Below, in pieces: positions 27,024-36,489 of a stretch of 64,000 nucleotides of DNA (within the stretch, counting starts at the first letter, position 1; each line of letters opens with the position of its first letter). Under the pieces are notes generated by a model. The model was given only the letters and a program-made list of their open reading frames with translations. It was not told the DNA's origin and made no database searches. This stretch comes from Aquilonibacter sp963820185 (GTDB lineage Bacteria; Vulcanimicrobiota; Vulcanimicrobiia; Vulcanimicrobiales; Vulcanimicrobiaceae), in contig CAWFYV010000002.1 in the NCBI GenBank assembly GCA_963820185.1, positions 558,001 through 622,000 of the forward strand. The letters run 5' to 3'. A program made the position numbers and the translations under genes.

Positions 27024-27430
27024 CGATTCTCGGCGTCGATCCAGGCACACGCAAGGTTGGTTTCGCCGTCGTCGACGGCGAGGGTCAGACCCGCGACCGC
27101 GGGATCGAAATGATCGACGATTTTGGCGCGCGGGTCCAGGGACTCGTGACGCAGTGGGCCTTTACGGCTATCGCGATCGGAACCGGGACCAACGCCCGCG
27201 CCCTGGGCCGCGATTTGACGGGACTCGGGATCCCCGTCATCTACGTGGATGAGCGCGAAACGACGCTCAAGGCTCGCTCGCTTTACTTTGCCGATCACCC
27301 GCCACGGGGCTGGCGCCGGCTTATTCCGCTCGGCATGCAAGTGCCGCCTCGGCCCATCGACGACTACGCGGCGGTCCTGATCGCCCGCAGATTCCTCGCG
27401 GACGGAGGCAACCCAGGGCCCGGAATCTAA
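27020..27430 (+). CDS. yqgF: YqgF/RuvX-type RNase H-fold nuclease
   Basis: The 136-residue protein has the RNase H-like opening GVDPGTRKVGFAVVD with the first catalytic Asp, a central DERETTLKAR motif and a final acidic motif IDDYAAVLIARRFL. YqgF processes the 5' end of pre-16S rRNA; RuvX is another name in the family. It starts at GTG overlapping the DUF3084 stop and ends the long co-oriented envelope block. A RuvC-type resolvase is less likely because RuvC is longer. Confidence 0.8.
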   Translation: MTILGVDPGTRKVGFAVVDGEGQTRDRGIEMIDDFGARVQGLVTQWAFTAIAIGTGTNARALGRDLTGLGIPVIYVDERETTLKARSLYFADHPPRGWRRLIPLGMQVPPRPIDDYAAVLIARRFLADGGNPGPGI

Positions 27431-27510
27431 CTGAAACGTCCGCCCGTTTTAGACGATACTAGAAGTCACCTACGGTAATAAGGGTGGTCGCCGTGGATGA
27501 CGGAGGGATC

Positions 27511-28584
27511 ATGCGTCGCTGGCTCTGCGCACTGCAGATTGGAGCACTGGCTTCGGTGCTCTGTTCCGGTGTTGCCGCCGCGTCGATAACGCTCGACGGT
27601 GCCTTCGCACCGCAGTCGTTCAACCTCTCCGCACAACTCTTTGCGCGCTGCTTTGGCGAATCATCGAACGAACCGCAAGTTGCGTTCGATGCGCCGCTGC
27701 GCGGCGTCGCGTTTACGATGAAGGCAAGCGCGCCGGCAGCCGCCGCAACGCAACCTGTTGCGCAGGCGCAGGCCGCACCAACCGTGACGGTTTCCGATCC
27801 GTCGTTTGCGCCCGCGCCGCTGCCCGTGAAAGAACTTTCGCTCGCGCAGCTGAGCTCGCCGACGCACGTGCCCGCGGTGGAGTACTACGAAAGCGCACTC
27901 CCAGTGCCGACCGACGCGCCGGCGACACGGCGCTTTGACCTCTCAGCGCTGCAGATGAGCCAAGCGCAACTCAACGGCTTCGCGGCAACCGCACTTTCGA
28001 CCGGGGCGAGCAACGTGCAGACCACCGGTGCGTACGTGCCGATCCGACTTGGCCGGCTGCAGTTCGCGCCGCACGCCGAAGCCGGACAATCGGATGCGCT
28101 GCAATCGAATTCGACCAACAGCGCAGTGGGTGCAGGCGCGACGCTCAACGTACGCGCCGGTGCGCGCAACGTTGGATTGGATCTCTCGAGTGCGCTCGAG
28201 CACGTAACGCTGACCTCGCCGCAGTTCTCAGCGGCGAGCGCATCGGCGCCGTCGCTTAGCGCTGCGCAACTGCCGGTGTTCGTGCCCGCGTATGCCGACG
28301 TGAGCGCGCAGACGATCTCGACCGGTTTCACGGTGCCGGTGACGCGCAAACTGACCGCGAGCCTGCAGTACGACACGCAGCATTTGATGGGGGCGTACGG
28401 CATACCCGGTGTTGCCAACCTCGACGCGTACAATACGATCTACGGCGCGCAGCTGACGTACAACTTGCGCGGCTCGAGCGCAATCTCGCTCTCCACGCGG
28501 CAGTATCATTTCCAGGACAACCTGCTGCCGTCGAACGCGCTCACGCAAATCAACACCAACCTCAACTTCACGATCAAGTTCTGA
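27511..28584 (+). CDS. Exported barrel-like protein of unknown function
   Basis: The 357-residue product has a signal peptide (MRRWLCALQIGALASVLCSG, ending near VAAAS). An Ala/Pro-rich low-complexity segment (about 65-110) and a C-terminal part with alternating beta-strand patterning follow, ending in phenylalanine (NLNFTIKF), which suggests an outer membrane barrel. The ATG at 27511 is preferred because GGAGGG lies 3 bases upstream; a GTG at 27484 is less likely. The next gene begins 3 bases after the stop. I do not recognise a family. Confidence 0.65.
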   Translation: MRRWLCALQIGALASVLCSGVAAASITLDGAFAPQSFNLSAQLFARCFGESSNEPQVAFDAPLRGVAFTMKASAPAAAATQPVAQAQAAPTVTVSDPSFAPAPLPVKELSLAQLSSPTHVPAVEYYESALPVPTDAPATRRFDLSALQMSQAQLNGFAATALSTGASNVQTTGAYVPIRLGRLQFAPHAEAGQSDALQSNSTNSAVGAGATLNVRAGARNVGLDLSSALEHVTLTSPQFSAASASAPSLSAAQLPVFVPAYADVSAQTISTGFTVPVTRKLTASLQYDTQHLMGAYGIPGVANLDAYNTIYGAQLTYNLRGSSAISLSTRQYHFQDNLLPSNALTQINTNLNFTIKF

Positions 28585-28587
28585 TTC

Positions 28588-29403
28588 GTGGTTCGCGCGA
28601 TCCTCACGACGGTCGTCGCGTGCTTTGCGATTACGCTTGGCTTTGTGCAGTTCGCGTCGGATGCGCTCTACGCACCGGCCGTCGCGCCGCACGCGTTAGT
28701 GGCGCGTATTCCGCTGGCGTTTGGCCTCGCGATCTATCGCGCGCTGGATAACGTTGCGCCGGCCGAGTTCGTGAGCGATGCGCTGGCCACGACGGCGCTC
28801 GCGCAGGGCGATCTGGATGCCGCGCAGCGCTACGCCACGCAGATGCCCGCGGGCGAGCGACGCGATGATCTGCTCGGAAAAATTGCCGCAAAGCGCGGTG
28901 ACGAGGTGCTGGCGCGCGAGTATTACTATGCAGCGGCCGACGTTGCGGCGATGCAACACGCGATCGCGGCGCTGGCGCGCACCGATGTCTACGCCGCAAT
29001 CGCGACGGAGGCGCGCTTTCGCGACCGGCTGATCGCGCTCGGCACGCATCCCGATGCGGTAGCGGAATCGTATTACCTCAGTGCCAACTACGAGGTGTGG
29101 TTACGCCGTTACTTGACCGGACTCGCGCTGGATGAACAAGCGCTGGCGCTTGCGCCATTGAATGTGGGCTATCTGCTTTCCGCTGGCAACAACGCGTATC
29201 TGGGCCACGACCTCGCCGACGCGCAGCACTACTTCGCGCGCTGCGTCGCAGTGAGTCCCGCGAACGGCGATTGCTACGCTGGGCTCGGACTGGTTGCGCT
29301 GCGCCGCGGCGATCGCGCGCGGGCGCGCGCCTATCTGCAACAAGCGCGCGCGGTCGATCCACACGCGCCGGAGATCCCCCCGCTGGCCGCGGCATTGCGA
29401 TGA
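28588..29403 (+). CDS. Membrane-anchored TPR-repeat protein
   Basis: The 271-residue product has one N-terminal hydrophobic segment (about 5-25) and at least four helix-turn-helix repeats of TPR type. The clearest is near the end: NGDCYAGLGLVALRRGDRAR. TPR domains mediate protein-protein contact. It starts at GTG 3 bases after the barrel-like gene and its stop overlaps the glycosyltransferase start, suggesting an operon for envelope or surface polysaccharide work. No specific function is evident. Confidence 0.7.
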   Translation: MVRAILTTVVACFAITLGFVQFASDALYAPAVAPHALVARIPLAFGLAIYRALDNVAPAEFVSDALATTALAQGDLDAAQRYATQMPAGERRDDLLGKIAAKRGDEVLAREYYYAAADVAAMQHAIAALARTDVYAAIATEARFRDRLIALGTHPDAVAESYYLSANYEVWLRRYLTGLALDEQALALAPLNVGYLLSAGNNAYLGHDLADAQHYFARCVAVSPANGDCYAGLGLVALRRGDRARARAYLQQARAVDPHAPEIPPLAAALR

Positions 29404-30429
29404 GGGTCGCGGTCGACGCGCAGCAGCTCGTCGGCACGGCGACGGGGATGGGCGAATACGTACGCGGCTTGATCGATGCGTTGCGCGCCGATGGGCTCGA
29501 CGTGATCGAATTGATGGATCCCAAACTCGATCCGTGGCGCTTCGATCGCCGTGTCGTGTGGGATCAAGTGCGGCTCCCGCAACTCGTGCGCGCTTCGGAT
29601 GCCGAGTTGTTGCATTGCGCCTCGGGAACGGCGCCGCTCGGCCTCAAGATTCCCTACGTCGTGACGGTGCATGATGTTGCGTGGCTGCGCGTGCAGTCGC
29701 ATACGCGTCCCTATGCGCGCTTCTATTTCGGGCGCTTCTCGATGGATCGCTATCGCGGCGCATCGGCGATCGCCGTCGATTCGGCCTTCTCGCGCATGGA
29801 GTTGCTCGACGTCATGCCGGAGTTGAATCCGGCGATCGTGCGCGTGGTGTATCCCGGCGTTATGCGCGATTATTGCTTGGTGCAGCGTGACGGTGGCGAT
29901 CGGAAGACGATTCTTGCGATCGGCACGGTCGAGCGGCGCAAGAACCTCGAGCGGCTGATCGAAACGCTCCCCGCGCTCAAGGATGCGCGCCTGATCTCGG
30001 TGGGTCCGTACACGCAGTATCAGGATGAGTGCGAGGCGCTCGCGGACCGTTTGCACGTGCGCGACCGGGTGGAATTTCTCGGCTACATTGCGCGTGAGGA
30101 ATTGCTCGAGTTGTGCACGCACGCGGCGGTGATCGCCGTGCCGTCGCGCTACGAGGGCTTCGGCTACGCGGCGGCCCAAGGACTGTGCGCAGGCGTACCG
30201 GTCATTGTGTCGGACCAGTCGTCGTTGCCGGAGATCGTCGGCGAGGATGCGCGGATTGTGCCGGTCGACGACACGCAGGCGTGGATCGATGCGCTCGGCG
30301 CCGCACTGCGCGGCGAAGACGATGCACGTGCCGCCGCCGGACGCGCTGGCCGCGATCGAACGCTTTGCCTGGCGGCAAAGCGCGCATGCGATGCGCGAGA
30401 CCTACGAAATGGCGCTCAGCCCGCGTTAA
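29400..30429 (+). CDS. GT4-family glycosyltransferase, frameshifted near the 3' end
   Basis: The protein has the GT-B glycosyltransferase plan: a glycine-rich N-terminal loop (AVDAQQLVGTATGMGEYVRG), a mid-protein GTVERRKNLERLI and the donor-site motif PSRYEGFGYAAAQGLCAG. The usual second Glu of that motif is Gln here. After LGAALRGEDDA the frame breaks at about 30325. The proper ending, DALAAIERFAWRQSAHAM to MALSPR, is in the +1 frame and stops at 30427-30429. Removing one base would give about 342 residues. The start overlaps the TPR gene (ATGA). Confidence 0.8.
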
Positions 30430-31875
30430 GCGGCGCTGCTGGCTTCCATGAAGAGGCGTACGAGCTGCGAGCGGTTTTGCACGTTGAGGATCTTGTTCAT
30501 ATGCTTGATATGCACGCGAACCGTACCTTCGGCCATGCCCAAGGTCTCGCCGATCTCGCGCGCGGTCTTATTGCTCGAAACCAGGAGCTCCGCAACTTCA
30601 CGCATGCGCCCGCGAATCCGCGCGACCGGCGACGTAAGCCGTTCGTATTCTTTGAGCAGCGAGTGAACGTGGGTATTCGGCGATGAGTCGCTCCACGCGC
30701 TCGCGCCACCGCGCACCTCCGCCAAGCTCGACCGCACGCAGCGCGCAACTCGTAGCGCGGTGCGTATATTTAAGTTCTTTGAAAATCTTGTAAGCGCGTC
30801 TGCGCATGCTCGAGTGCTTCGTCGCCGTCGCTGAGATGCGAGAGAGCAAATTCGCGGAACGCTTTGAGACGACGGCCATGCGCAAAGGACGACATCTTGG
30901 ATATAGTCGCGGCGTCAGCACGCCTAAAGAGCTCCAGAGCTCGCTGCCGATCCGCACGGAGGACGTCCATCGCGGCAAAGAGACCCGACGCCTCGTCGAC
31001 CACGTCACGATTCCAGTCGATCTCGGCAAAGCAGTCAAATGCATTGGCGCGCGACGACGCGGCGGCGACCGATTCCCCAACCGCATCGCTTACGCGCGAG
31101 CGATCAGCGAAAGACGATTCCGCGGCGCGCAGCATCCGGCGCGAGGGACAACGTGCCGATCCAGTAGATGCATCGCAGGAATCCAGCCGCCGTGCAATGC
31201 TTTTCGCCACGCGATCGCGCGTTGCGCATAGAACAGAGACATTGAGCGATCTTGAGGCCAAACTACCGCTTCCAGAAGCGTATCAGCACGAACGGCGAGT
31301 TCGCCAAGTTCTACTTCTCGTATCAGCAACGCCAAGGTACCTGCGACATTAGCAGTCAGACTGCGATCGACGCCACCGTCCAGCGCCAATGAAAGCGCGT
31401 GAAGCAGATGAGTTGCCTGCTTCTCGAACTGTTCGTGTAGTCCATAGACCCACGCGCGCAATGTAGCGTAACGTACTCGCTGCTCGATCGTTTGTGGCAG
31501 AGCACTTGCGAGTTCGTCGCGCACTTGACTAGCGGCGCCTTCCAAGAATGCAACGAGTGCGCGCGCATATGCGATTTCGGCCTGTGCCCACCTCGACGTG
31601 GCAGAAAGCCAGCCTTCGAGCGGCCGCCGCAAGGTGGATAGAGCGATATTCTGTTGGGCGCGGCCGACTGCCGCAAGTCTTTCGTCGCCGTTTTCAGCGA
31701 GCCACGCGCCAAGTCGGCAGACTGCATTTTGGTCCCCGCGACGCATCGAAACCCAGAGGCGTAAACGGACAGCCTCAGGGTCATCGGCAAACGACGAAAG
31801 CGCCGCCTCGGCTTCGGAAAGGGAGCCGAGATGGAAGAGATCCCACGCCCGAGCGATCTCCATCCGCGAATGCAT
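30426..31875 (-). CDS. LuxR-type transcriptional regulator with helical N-terminal domain, three frame breaks
   Basis: The C-terminus is a LuxR DNA-binding domain (MREVAELLVSSNKTAREIGE, then TLGMAEGTVRVHIKHMN) ending at 30426. Upstream lie about 400 residues of TPR-like helices starting MHSRMEIARAWDLFHLGSLS. The parts fall in different frames, with switches near 31120-31165, 30775-30805 and 30660-30690. Joined, the product would be about 480 residues, resembling MalT-like regulators without the ATPase. Either the gene is decayed or the sequence has errors; good amino-acid continuity across the breaks favours errors. It converges on the glycosyltransferase with a 4-base overlap. Confidence 0.65.
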
Positions 31876-31943
31876 CTACTCGGAGTTTGCCGTTGGAGGG
31901 TGCCCCCCTTCGGCTCGATTGGTTAGTAGGACAAAAAGACTAG

Positions 31944-32087
31944 CTAAGTGTTCGGCGGCTGCGTGCCGGCATCAAAGCTGTGGACGTGGCCGTGGCTGGG
32001 TGACGTGACGGTCGCCGGATGCCCGTAGCCTCCGACGCCGCCGAGGAGGGCCAGATGCATGAAAGCCGCCAGGAAAAACGATAGCAT
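31944..32087 (-). CDS. Small 47-residue membrane peptide, hypothetical
   Basis: The frame begins MLSFFLAAFMHLALLGGVGG, one hydrophobic segment, and ends with a His-rich tail (SPSHGHVHSFDAG). The ATG at 32087 is preceded on its strand by GGAAGGGGCCCCA, a good ribosome binding site. There is no homologue I recognise. It lies just upstream of the regulator on the same strand and might be co-transcribed or be a leader peptide. Confidence 0.4.
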   Translation of the reverse strand: MLSFFLAAFMHLALLGGVGGYGHPATVTSPSHGHVHSFDAGTQPPNT

Positions 32088-32118
32088 TGGGGCCCCTTCC
32101 AGAAGCGGGAGAAGCGGG

Positions 32119-32138
32119 AGTACCCGCCACCGGGTACT
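32119..32138. promoter_or_regulatory. Perfect 8-bp inverted repeat, possible operator or hairpin
   Basis: AGTACCCG at 32119-32126 and CGGGTACT at 32131-32138 are perfect complements around a 4-base spacer CCAC. A short direct repeat (AGAAGCGGG twice) lies directly upstream at 32101-32118. It is between the minus-strand small peptide and the plus-strand gene at 32246, where a shared operator would be expected. The rest of 31876-32245 holds no other convincing feature. Confidence 0.45.
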
Positions 32139-32245
32139 GTTTGAGCACTTTTTCCTGATTACTCCACCCTAGACAAAAAACTTGCCACTTAGGCTACTTA
32201 AAGTCAAGCATGGCGCGGCTATATCCCCCTGGTTACGCTTAGATT

Positions 32246-33143
32246 ATGGATAACGAACTCACGCTTGACGAACTGGCCCGGCTCGAGGCGGAGCGTAAGC
32301 TCCGGGCCCTCCCGGTGGCCGTCCTCGAAACCGCTTGGGTCCGCGAGGCCCAAATCGAAGCGGTCATCGATGCGGTCCTGGTGGTCGGTCTGAGCGATGC
32401 GCGCGCCTTGGCCCGCGCCCGCCATACCGGCGAATGGGCCGCCCGGATCGCGAGCGCGCTGCCTGCGGGGCCCGATCCGGCTTCCGCGCGGCGAGCCGGC
32501 GTGTTGTTCGACATCGAGCCGGCGGTGCTCGAACGTATCCCGGAGCTGCGGCACATCGCAAAGCGTGGCCAGGCGTGGCTCATTGCATGCGTCGCCCGCG
32601 AGTTCGAAACACGCATTACCCCCGACGAGCAGGGCCGCTACCGATCGCCACGCGCCGTACTGCAAGCAATGCGCGCTAACGCCGACGCGCAATCGCGCCC
32701 CATCGTCGACGCTCTCGAACGCGCTGCGCAATCGGGTAGAAGCGCTCGTGTTGCTTGATGAGGTGGAACTTTCCCACGCACGCGAACTGAAACAGATGGA
32801 GTTCGATCGCGCCAACGCAGCCACGCGCGTGCAAATCGGCGCCGTGATGAAAAATGTCTCCGCTTTTGCGGGCGCGGCGCGGAACGCCGGCACAACGGAC
32901 GCGGCTGCGTTCGGGCAGTCGCTCGAGCAGCTCAACGCGCTGGTTCTTACGTGGAAGTTTTGCGCCGCGCTCAAAGACTTTCAAGCTGAAGCGCTGTACG
33001 ACGCGGCAGTTTCGCTCAACGCTGCGTACAAGGCGGCGTCCGCGAGCGCATGGGCCGATCCGGTCGTCACCAAGGGCGCCTTCGGCCGTACAAGTGAAGT
33101 GCTGCGCAAGTTCTGGGTGAGCATGGGCGAGGCGCAAGCGTAA
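32246..33143 (+). CDS. Degenerate HD-domain protein, frameshifted
   Basis: The first 170 residues resemble an HD-GYP/HDOD-like helical domain: RHTGEWAARIASALPAG, then RRAGVLFDIEPAVLERIPEL, where an active enzyme would have HDIGK. The metal ligands are thus mostly missing. The frame closes at 32758, but a +1 frame continues from about 32735 with VEALVLLDEVELSHARELKQ to a helical end at 33143. A single extra base would explain this, giving about 298 residues; two overlapping genes is the alternative. A signalling or scaffold role is guesswork. Confidence 0.5.
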
Positions 33144-33184
33144 GTTCGTCCCGGGTTCTAAGGCGCGCGGGCACTGTCTCGTGT

Positions 33185-34519
33185 ATGCGCCGAGGCGAGG
33201 CTGGTTTCACGCTGCTCGAACTTGTCGTAACGGTGGCGATTGCCGTGATCTTGCTCGCCGCCGGCGGCTATATGATGCTGTCGATGCATCCGGGCGCACT
33301 GCGCGGCGCGCTCGATGATTTCGACGCGAATCTCGCAAGCGCGAAAGCGATCGCCGCAACAAGCGGTAACGGCGCGACGCTGATCTTCGAGCCGCAAACA
33401 AACGGCTCGGCCGGGATATACGCTCACGGTCTATTCCGGTCGTCCGACTGCCGCAGGTGCGGTAAATAAGACGAACACGATGATCGCGAGTAGCGCCGCA
33501 ACGGTGAAAGAAACCCACTTTGGCAGCCCGCCGTTTGCGATTTTCTTGAGCAGCGCCGGCTATCCAACGGGCAAAGCCGGTTATCCAACGGTAAATGCCG
33601 GCGTGCCAAACTTCACGACGATCGCGACCGAGCCACCGTGCCCCGCAGGCGGGATCGAGTTAACGTTCACAAGTCCGCAAGGCGTAACCGCGACACGCAC
33701 GTTGCAGTGCAATGTTGTCGTGTCCGGCACGACCGGAACGGATCCGTTGCCGTCACCAAATCCGATGAAAGTCGAGCCCACGTATCTGCTCGCGCACTAC
33801 ACGACCGACAGCGGACCACTGAAATTCAAGGCCGTCGAATACGGCTACTATCATTGGTACGATTCACTCGTCGGCCAGAATTGCCAGACGCAGTCGTCGG
33901 ATACGGGAAATCCGCCGGCAACATTTGCGAGTCCGTGGCCGTACGCTGCACCAAGTCCGGCGAGCCAGGGAGCACTAGCGCCCGCCGCTCCAAATGCACC
34001 ATATACCTGGCCTGGCGGTGATCCCAATGATCCTCCGGCGCTATTTCAACTTTCGCCCGTACTGCATAACGGCGGGATGTGCACGGTTACGGTTGCCGAC
34101 GACTATGGTCAGTCAGGTTCTGTGCAAGTGCAGGTGATGGGCGATCTTCGAGGATCGCCCGCGCCGCCAAATCCGTTGCAACTGACGGCCGGGCAACCCG
34201 CAACGACGATCAACTTCGGGAAAACCTTTGATAGCGAGCAGTTGAAGCTTTTCCCGGGCGGTCCGTGCTTGGGGATTGTCAGCGCAGCGCCGTCCTCGGG
34301 TTTCATCCCAAGTTCGCCCACAACGGCGTCGGCCGGCGCAAGTATGACAATCACGCCACTGGCGCAAGGTGCATGCACGATGATCGTGCGGATCAGTACG
34401 GTGAGCAGGTGCCAGTCCCGATCAACGTTGCTTTGCCGACTCCCCCACCATGGCAGAATTTCGGAACGTGGCCGTCGTCGCTAGTCGTGGCCGTAGGCGG
34501 CGCACAGGTGGCGCAGTAG
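33185..34519 (+). CDS. Type IV pilin-like protein with long secreted domain, two frame breaks
   Basis: The N-terminus has a prepilin peptidase site and hydrophobic helix: AG followed by FTLLELVVTVAIAVILLAAG. Such proteins are processed and assembled by type IV pilus or type II secretion machinery. The frame breaks at about 33417, where one extra base turns AGYTLTVYSGRPTAAGAVN into a stop. It breaks again at about 34395, where one missing base diverts DQYGEQVPVPINVALPTPPP. Joined, the product is about 444 residues, mostly Pro/Gly/Thr-rich beta sequence with Cys pairs. No pilus genes are adjacent. Confidence 0.6.
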
Positions 34520-35461
34520 GTACACTGGCAGCGTCAAATTGCTGTATCGAGGCGCAGACAGGTCAATGACGTTGCACGCGTGGCCCGATTATCAATGCGT
34601 TGTTGGGCGGGGGAGTCGCGCGCGCAGCAAGTTACGTTGATACCGGAGTGTTTATGCGCACGCGTTTCAATCGGGAGCCAGCGGTCCACCTGACACCTCG
34701 CTTCCTCCACCATCGCGCAGGCGTTGAACGTTAATGTTACAAGCGATGGCTGCATTCTCGACTTTTGACGGGAGCAATGCCTATGTTCCGCCTGGTTCGG
34801 GATCGACGAGCGGCGTTATAGCCGTGTACGAGCCGCCGGGTGGCAATCAAACGGGAAACTTCGCAAATACTCAGTGCCCAGGTGTTGCCTTTGGCTCGTG
34901 GTATCCGAACCGGGCGCGAGCGGTGCGCAGGCTCTGCTCGCGGCATCCGGTACTGCGCAAGGCGTGTGTATCTGTCGCCATTACTGACGGCAAGTCCACG
35001 CAAGCGCCCGCCCCCGATTCGGGTACTGGTCAGTCGTAACGGTGGGAACATGTCGCTAACTGCTCGGATTACGACGGAGGGAGACGCGACGATGCAACTA
35101 TACAGGAAGATGGGACACGCAGTGGCTGCACGGGCAAGCGGACACGATTTCCAATCCCATGCACATCTGGAACTGGCACGGCGGGGACCGTTGAATGTCA
35201 CAGGCGAGGCGGGCGGTGACGGAACAAATCGAGACAATCTTGGTCGAGTCAGAGATCAACCGCTCAAGCGACGGTACCGCGTTTATTTCGGCGGCCCGGC
35301 ATGGGCATGGAGCAATGTTGTTTACCGGCATTGTTACGCTTCCAGAATGGTCCGGGGACTGGTACTATCTCGATTGCGAGGATTCCGATCCGGGCACGAC
35401 ATTGTCGGGCCCAGGCGTGAGTCCGCACGTCATCGCGCAACTTTGGGGATTCGTCTACTAG
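34520..35461 (+). pseudogene. Broken coding remnants of a secreted pilin-associated protein
   Basis: No frame is open for long, but protein-like stretches occur in different frames: NALLGGGVARAASYVDTG (about 34595), ALNVNVTSDGCILDF (about 34720), AYVPPGSGSTSGVIAVYEPP (about 34780) and WSGDWYYLDCEDSDPGTTLS (about 35355). The composition resembles the pilin-like gene just before it. Four or more frame breaks are needed to join them. It may be a decayed paralogue or a poorly assembled stretch; I cannot give a reliable protein. Confidence 0.4.
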
Positions 35462-36462
35462 CTACGGCCAGGTCGGGTGATTGGGATCCGCGTATGAACG
35501 CGATCTATCGGAAACTCAGCGAGGCCCATCGCGCTAATACTTGTATTGCCGTTGTACGCGTAGGCAGGTATTGTCCAGCGAACCACTGTGCTCGTGGATC
35601 GTTTGCTTCGTAATTTTCCGGCGTAAGCGTAAAGGCCGGTGTAATGTTTGCGCCCGCGCATGCAGTCCCACCGCTGGCGGCGGTGCCGCCCGTCGTCAGA
35701 GTCTTATAAGTACCCTGCGGCGGCTACTTGTGCATATGCGTTATTGGCGCGAACGTTTTCTAACAGCCACTCATCGACACTTGAGCTGGCAAGACTATTC
35801 TGCGAGCGTTCATATTGCCACGCGATATAGCACGGCATTTCGGTTGTGGCATTCAGCGTTGCGAGGCGATAGTCGCCGTTGGTTTCCCAACTTGGCGGTG
35901 TGTAGCCGGACGGCACTGCGGGAAGTGTTGGCGCTTGTAGCGTTTGATTCCGCCAGTCAGCGTCACGTTGTCGTGCACCGTCGCTTGCACCGTGAAACTC
36001 ACGGGTGACGGCGTCGGGCATGGGTTTGGGCTGCAATTTCCGGGTGGGGTCGTGTAGCCTGGCGGCACGGTCGCAACGGCGTCAGCACCAATGATCAACA
36101 AATAGTGCCCGTTCGGCGCGCCATTCAGTGTGAACGTGCCGTTCGACGCGGTCGTCGCTTGCGGAGACGGTAACGGTGTTGGGCAGCCGTCGTTTTCGGG
36201 CGTGATCGATGTTGCGGGTGCGGGTGTCGGTCCGCACGGTGCCCACGGCATCAACTTCACCGCGACGCCCGCAAGCGGCATTCCGGTGCCATCGTCAACG
36301 ACGCGTGCCACTCGCATTCGTGATCGACGCCGGAGTTGTGGAAGATGTCGGCGTCGAGAACGGAGTGTTACTGGGCGTCGGCACGGTCCCGCTTCCACCG
36401 CCGCCACACGCGACGAGTGCTGCTGCGATAAAAACGGCGCTTGCGATCACACGCAAGTTCAT
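35459..36462 (-). CDS. Lipoprotein with carboxypeptidase-regulatory-like domain, frameshifted
   Basis: On the minus strand ATG 36462 opens MNLRVIASAVFIAAALVACG, a lipoprotein signal with lipobox LVAC, then a Thr/Pro linker. In the next frame comes a beta-sandwich like carboxypeptidase regulatory or CNA-B domains: GMPLAGVAVKLMPW, then NGTFTLNGAPNGHYLLIIGA. The sequence then continues in other frames with SSVDEWLLENVRANNAY and ISAMGLAEFPIDRVHT to about 35459. Breaks lie near 36300, 35940, 35700 and 35560. The late part may be a CAP/SCP-like domain. It is probably a surface lipoprotein; function unknown. Confidence 0.5.
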
Positions 36463-36489
36463 AGTGCCCACACCCCCGTTAGTGCCCCG

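Noticed and set aside
32150..32245. Sigma-28-like promoter (TAAAGT plus GGCTATAT) before the HD gene
   Set aside because: The match to the -10 element is poor and the spacing only approximate. There is no motility gene nearby.
33541..33600. CRISPR-like short repeats (TATCCAACGG-containing, twice)
   Set aside because: It is a single imperfect duplication within the pilin coding sequence. No regularly spaced repeats occur anywhere in the window.
34534..34755. Minus-strand frame of 73 codons in the broken region
   Set aside because: It has no ribosome binding site or recognisable features, and protein-like segments on the plus strand fit better.
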